Made by a program: the position numbers and the translations under genes. The notes under the pieces were generated by a model. It was not told the DNA's origin and did not search any database. It saw nothing but the letters and a program-made list of their open reading frames with translations. This document shows, one piece after another, positions 60,101-64,000 of a stretch of 64,000 nt of DNA (positions are counted from its first letter, which is position 1; the number at the start of each line of letters is the position of its first letter). The DNA is from Cryptomeria japonica. Taxonomy: Eukaryota > Streptophyta > Pinopsida > Cupressales > Cupressaceae. The stretch lies in NCBI RefSeq assembly GCF_030272615.1, contig NC_081407.1, positions 147,807,744 through 147,871,743 of the forward strand, read 5' to 3'.

Positions 60101-60386
60101 ATTGGAGAACTTGGAGAAAGAAAAGGCAAGAATAAGGCTGAAGACCTGCGAGCTGAAGAGAAAACTTGGTCCAAGATTGGACAGTCTTATTACTGAGCAA
60201 GTTGGATTAACTAAGTCAACAATCCTTGGAGAAAGATCACCGGAGCAGCAGATGCTCTATATCACCGGTATGATCCAGCAGACTGAGAAAATTCTTCTTG
60301 ATAGTAACAAGTTTATGCAGAGTTTGAACCTAGTTTTGGTGGATATCTTTCATATTGTAACCAACCAATTACAGACTTTGAGGTAG
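57143..60386 (+). pseudogene. Long unclassified ORF of copia B, before the 3' LTR
   Basis: Start at ATG 57143 (MASSSFAPEF; the aligned copia C copy also starts MASS). About 1,080 codons with a frameshift near 57660, then one frame kept from 57661 to 60096 apart from stops at 58312, 59065, 59194, 59308, 59677 and 60094, and another frameshift near 60100. Regions: an N-terminal globular part (about 1-390) with ITKEAIKTVTGLPSTDSR and YVGMVLGYRVTHANRLNLVS; a basic linker (KRTRTLRKKQQ); a middle helical part; an acidic, Glu/Thr-rich stretch; and a helical C-terminus ending VTNQLQTLR. No pol motif, membrane segment or signal peptide seen. It sits where Sireviruses place an extra 'env-like' ORF. The VTGLP-type motif recalls plant transposon-domain ORFs of other elements, but I cannot assign it. 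Confidence 0.7.
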
Positions 60387-60559
60387 AAATTTTGTATTCT
60401 TTTTAACATCCTTTGTCATTGATGCCAAAGAGGGAGTAGTGAAGAGGAATATACATGTACAGAGGAAATCACTTGCTCAGGGGGAGCACACTTCTTTTTG
60501 GATTTCAGTTTTGGGATAACAGTTTTTGAATTTTTCTTATGAGTGTTGCCATAAATGCC

Positions 60560-60571
60560 AAAGGGGGAGAT
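60560..60571 (+). other. Polypurine tract of copia B
   Basis: AAAGGGGGAGAT right before TGTTAGAATT, preceded by the GATGCCAAAG wording common before 3' LTRs of this group. Confidence 0.85.
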
Positions 60572-62484
60572 TGTTAGAATTATACACTCATATGAGAATG
60601 GTTTATGTTTTCATTGATGGCAACCAACCAATATTAGGTCTCTACACACACACCAGCAACAGGGTCAACACCGATACCATCTACCGACATCGACAGGCAT
60701 ATTCTCTGGCATGCATATTACACCGGCAAAGAAGGATATCGGCACTCAGGCCAACATGAGACATGTTTTGTTAATTTGAATTGTATTGTAAATATAATTA
60801 TGTTTTGTAAGCCGACTTGGTATATTGTAAAGACTCATATATGTATGAGATCTCATAGGTCATTTTGTATTGTAGGAGATTATTTTGTATGTATGAGGTG
60901 ATATAGTGGACAACGAAAGGTTTTGGTTAAGGTATCTGATTAAGCTTAAACTGGTACTGAACTTGATGAATAATAAGAGGGGGGGGTGAATTAGTATGCC
61001 AAAAATCTTTGCACTTAAACACTTTGCAAGACTAATAGTAAACCGGTAAAACAGTTTAGCAGACAAACCGGTTACCACGCATGCAAATCAAATAGCTAAT
61101 AATGCATTCACCCACAAAAGCACAAACACCATAACACAAGAGATTTTGACATGGAAACCCAAATGGGAAAAACCATGGTGAGATGGAAATCGCAAGTAAC
61201 TATCTGTCAAATAGGAACCAGACCGGTTAAGGTCTTACAATGTTCTTTACCAGAACAGATCCTGTTAGGAATCTCAATCTCTGTTAGGAGATAAGTCCAA
61301 TTAAAGACTACCTTGCTAGAGGATTTTAGATCCACAGATGTGAACCACCTTGTTAGAGGATTTACAAAAGGCTTCCTACTTAGTTAAGGGCTACAGACTT
61401 GTCGAAGATGTGAGTAATCAACAAGTGATTGATCTAGCTAATAGCACAGACTGCTTGGTTAGATCCTTGATAGCTCGTCCCTAATGCATTCCAGCATTAC
61501 TTCGGTCTTCTACACATTCATACTCTCTCTAACTCCTCAACCACCTTAAACCCTAGCCGCAATATCCATTGTCGCAACAACAACATTAGCAACAACCTAA
61601 AACCCTAGACATGATGTCCTTATAAAGGAAGCGAATTTCATGTCGGTCCAATAAGATTACAATCCAATTCCATAGGTTCAATGAACTTGGACATACTTGG
61701 TAACATGACACAAAAAGCACCGTTAAAGTGTCAGCACCGTCAAACAATCGGTGGATGGTAACTCATCACAGAGTATTATGGGTTCATATAAAATACTGGT
61801 TCAAGAAAAATGCCGGTTGTCGGTTTGACAAAATTGAAGATAGGGAAATAAGTGTTCTACCACTTGAGATCCTCCTCGAACTGCTTGGGGTCTACATACC
61901 ACTTCAGATCAGTAAACACTTTCTGCAAAACAACAATAGTCTAAGGACTATAATGCATCATACCGGTTGGAACAATTGTCAGTTGAGCATAACTCATACA
62001 TACAAAAATGATCTCAATGCAAGTGTGTGTCCATCAATGACAATCACAATATAATCATAAAAAATGCCAACAAAACCAAGCATTAGAGATGCTATTTTGA
62101 GTAGTACATTGTATTGGATTTAATTATCCTTATTGTAGTTAGTTAGACTCTTCTATTGAGCAGTGAGCTCTAGGCTATTGGCGTTCATGCATGTACAGGC
62201 CCCTATTGTAATTAATATTTATTCATATTGGCCAGTGAGCAAATATTGTGGGTCACAAATCCCATCGAGGTTTTTCCCACACTGGGTTTCCTCATTAAAA
62301 TATCTTGTTTTATGGTGTGCATTTATGTTTTCTCTATTATTTATGTTTACTACATTATTTCTTGCCTACTAGTAAATTGATTTGGGTTTCAAAGTTATAA
62401 ATAAGTTCAAATATTCCATTAATCAGCTAGACACTGATTCACACCCTCCTCTCAGTGTCTTTGGGACTGTCATTACATCTAACA
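60572..62484 (+). repeat. 3' LTR of copia B, split by solo LTR H
   Basis: TGTTAGAATT to CATCTAACA; net about 790 bp without H. First 70 bases match the 5' LTR stump at 49993-50069. Has CAGTGAGCTCTAGGC at about 62161 and CACCCTCCTCTCAGTG at about 62441. Confidence 0.85.
60952..62072 (-). mobile_element. Solo LTR H (copia A-like), about 1.12 kb
   Basis: Minus-strand LTR starting TGTTGGCATTTT at 62072. Its left end is uncertain: TG at 60952 gives a 4-base match AAAC on both sides, but an alternative end is near 60965. Many words match copia A's LTR (GAAACCCAAATGGGAAAAACC at about 61156, GTTAGAGGATTT at about 61353, CCGGTTAA), so it belongs to the same or a sister family. Confidence 0.7.
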
Positions 62485-62775
62485 CAATATACATGCTGGA
62501 TAGATAACATAAATACATGAATATCAAAAAAAATCGTTGATGCCAAATCCAAAAGATGTCAGCCTCCAATACTGATAACCTTATTCTAAACCATGTCGGC
62601 CTGCATTGACGATAGCCAAATAATTCCTTCCAACTTGCTGGTACCGGTGAAGTGTGTGTGATGTCCCTGTCGGTACACAACTGAACTAAAATATGAAGCC
62701 GGAACAAGTTGCCATGTTGCCATCAATGACAATATATTGAAACCAAACAATTGAGTGTCAATTGCCAACAGTGAG

Positions 62776-63964
62776 ATCCTTGGTCTGAGACATCTCAAGA
62801 ACACCACATTGACAGAGGTAATTAAATCCTAGCATGACAACCAGTCAATGATGATAAGTGATATCATTGAATATGATGTGAGATTTGCCTCAATGGTGAT
62901 GAGATGTAAGGTATTCTAGTCCAGTAGACAAAATTCAATACCTAGTGCTGCATTATATGCAACTTATCTGATACTCAAGGAAGACAAGATATATGATCTA
63001 TGCAGAGTACTTCTCAGTGAGCTTATGAGCAACTTGAAAAAGATTAAACAAGATAAGAAACATGTTTTTTAAGTTTGGGTTTTTGATTGTTTGTTTGGTA
63101 CTTTACTTTTTGAATGAAATCCCCATTGTAGGAAAAGTATAGTGGGCTTATGATAAATCGGTGGTAGTTCAAATTAAAGAAGGATTGCAAGGATTGGGTG
63201 ACGTAGTAGCACAAAAATCTACTTTGTGGGGTTATTTCAAATCATTCTGAGCTGTGATGTAAATAAGAAAGAGGATTCCAAAGGAAATTGTTGAAAAATA
63301 TGAGGATACCATCTGTTTTATGGTAGATAAATATCAATGCCATATGGAGGCAGTAGAACCAAGAACAATATGGATCATTCCCATGGGCTATGAAGTGGAT
63401 GGAAACACTCTTGATTTATATTCTCAACTTCTTCTAAATAAAATATTAGATGAGAACGAAGAGAGGTTCACTACTTATAAGGAGAAAAATCTAGTCCTGT
63501 ACAAGAAATTCACTGAGCCTGAAAGGAAAAGGAAGGTCAGAAAAGAAGTAGAAGATCTTGCAGAGAAAATGGGAATAACAAAGGAAGCTATTCAAAGGGA
63601 TAGGGAACATAACATTTTGAAAGAGGAGGACATGGTAAAGCCTAAGAAAACAAAACTGGTCTCCACTCCTCCCACCTAAACCAAGCAAAGGATAACTAAG
63701 TTAGCACCTACCTCTGGTGCTCAGAAGTCTGTCCCTCCACCCAAGCCACAAGCCAAGTCAATCGGTGAAGGAAATAAGAGGAAGAAGGAGAAGCCACAAA
63801 GGGAATAGGTTGTAGCCACTACTAAAGATGCAGAGACAAAGTTTGATGAGGGAGTGAGAGAGGTGAAGAAGATAACTACCTATGCTAGGGTGGTGAATAA
63901 GCCTCACTTTGGTGAAGCCTGACCAACCAAGAAACCAAGAACTGAAGTTGAGCCATCCAAATGA
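62776..63964 (+). pseudogene. Unclassified element ORF in copia C, part 2
   Basis: Continues part 1 after removal of solo LTR G and one GTGAG. Matches copia B in order: SELMSNLKKIKQDKKHVF to DELIDNLKKIKGNKKGTF, IPKEIVEKYEDTICFMV to LPQSIVDKYDKQIYFVI, IPMGYEVDGNTLDLYSQLLL to IEMGYEVDLPILETYAKTLL. A charged KERKRKVRKEVEDLAEKMGI-like stretch and a Lys/Pro-rich linker follow; the B protein has a comparable basic linker. Several stops and frameshifts (for example near 62934, 63072 and 63248). It reaches the window end in degraded form. Confidence 0.65.
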
Positions 63965-64000
63965 GCCACATGAAACAGGATGCCTAAGTCTGAGTTGGAT

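Larger units (their letters stand above)
49993..62484 (+). mobile_element. Ty1/copia element B, inserted in solo LTR G
   Basis: Starts TGATGGAATTCTACACTC and ends CATCTAACA, with CAATA target duplications at 49988-49992 and 62485-62489. Only the first 77 bases of its 5' LTR remain before gypsy E; the rest of the 5' LTR, primer site, gag and any pol are gone. Left are the unclassified ORF (57143-60386), purine tract and 3' LTR (60572-62484, itself hit by solo LTR H). Confidence 0.87.
49350..62770 (-). mobile_element. Solo LTR G, split by copia B
   Basis: Minus-strand copia-type LTR. Pieces 49350-49992 and 62490-62770 (net about 920 bp) begin TGTTGGCAATTG (at 62770, minus strand) and end GATTCCAACA (at 49350). 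GTGAG flanks both outer ends (49345-49349 and 62771-62775). Contains the shared motifs in reverse (GCTTACAACCTAGAGCACAC at about 49639, ACCATGGTGGGATTTTTG at about 49550, CTGAGAGGGGGG at about 49368). Confidence 0.9.
41668..64000 (+). mobile_element. Ty1/copia element C, base of the nest, runs off the right edge
   Basis: 5' LTR 41668-47277 (TGTTGG..CCAACA) split by a CACTA element; primer site 47280-47291; gag-like coiled-coil and zinc knuckles 47300-48420; then an unclassified ORF from 48912, split at 49349/62776 by solo LTR G. No protease, integrase or RT found anywhere in its own sequence up to the window end. Flank before the LTR is AAGGA. Probably a non-autonomous or internally deleted element. 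Confidence 0.75.

Overview
This window is plant nuclear DNA: intron-bearing genes, plant-type Ty1/copia and Ty3/gypsy retrotransposons primed from initiator methionine tRNA, and a CACTA DNA transposon. The repeat density, the very long LTRs and the deep nesting of old copies resemble a large gymnosperm-type genome, but I cannot name the species. The only intact host gene I can support is a three-exon LURP-one-related (LOR/DUF567) gene at 19334-20259.

Layout: (1) 1-16932, copia element A on the minus strand, running off the left edge. It is split exactly at its primer-binding site by gypsy element F (1978-15555), which has two 4.3-kb LTRs. (2) 16933-17880, the 3' end of an older gypsy element. 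(3) 17881-24318, mostly unique DNA with the LOR gene and a decayed copia reverse transcriptase. (4) 24319-29867, two copies of a roughly 2-kb direct duplication carrying the tail of an unrecognised gene; the second copy is hit by a solo LTR (29868-31538). (5) 32273-39252, copia element D with both LTRs and its target duplication, itself hit by two solo LTRs. (6) 39253-41667, relic coding segments of unknown identity. (7) 41668-64000, copia element C, the base of a multi-layer nest. Its 5' LTR holds a CACTA element (42632-47119). Its last ORF is split by solo LTR G (49350-62770), which is split by copia B (49993-62484). The 5' LTR of B holds gypsy E (50070 to about 56892) and its 3' LTR holds solo LTR H (about 60952-62072).

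Order and orientation were worked out from terminal TG..CA ends, flanking target-site duplications (GATAC/GATGC, CTAAT, CCTTC, GAAAA/GAAAT, CAGCT/CAACT, TTA, GTGAG, CAATA), primer-binding sites and polypurine tracts. Nearly all element proteins carry stops or frameshifts, many of the TAG/TGA kind expected from C-to-T decay, so most elements are probably dead.

The most unusual content is a long unclassified ORF in copia elements B and C. It lies just before the 3' LTR in B. In C it follows a gag-like coiled-coil/zinc-knuckle region directly, with no protease, integrase or reverse transcriptase between. Also notable is the CACTA element, which carries two diverged tandem copies of a segment resembling the end of an LTR like that of gypsy F.
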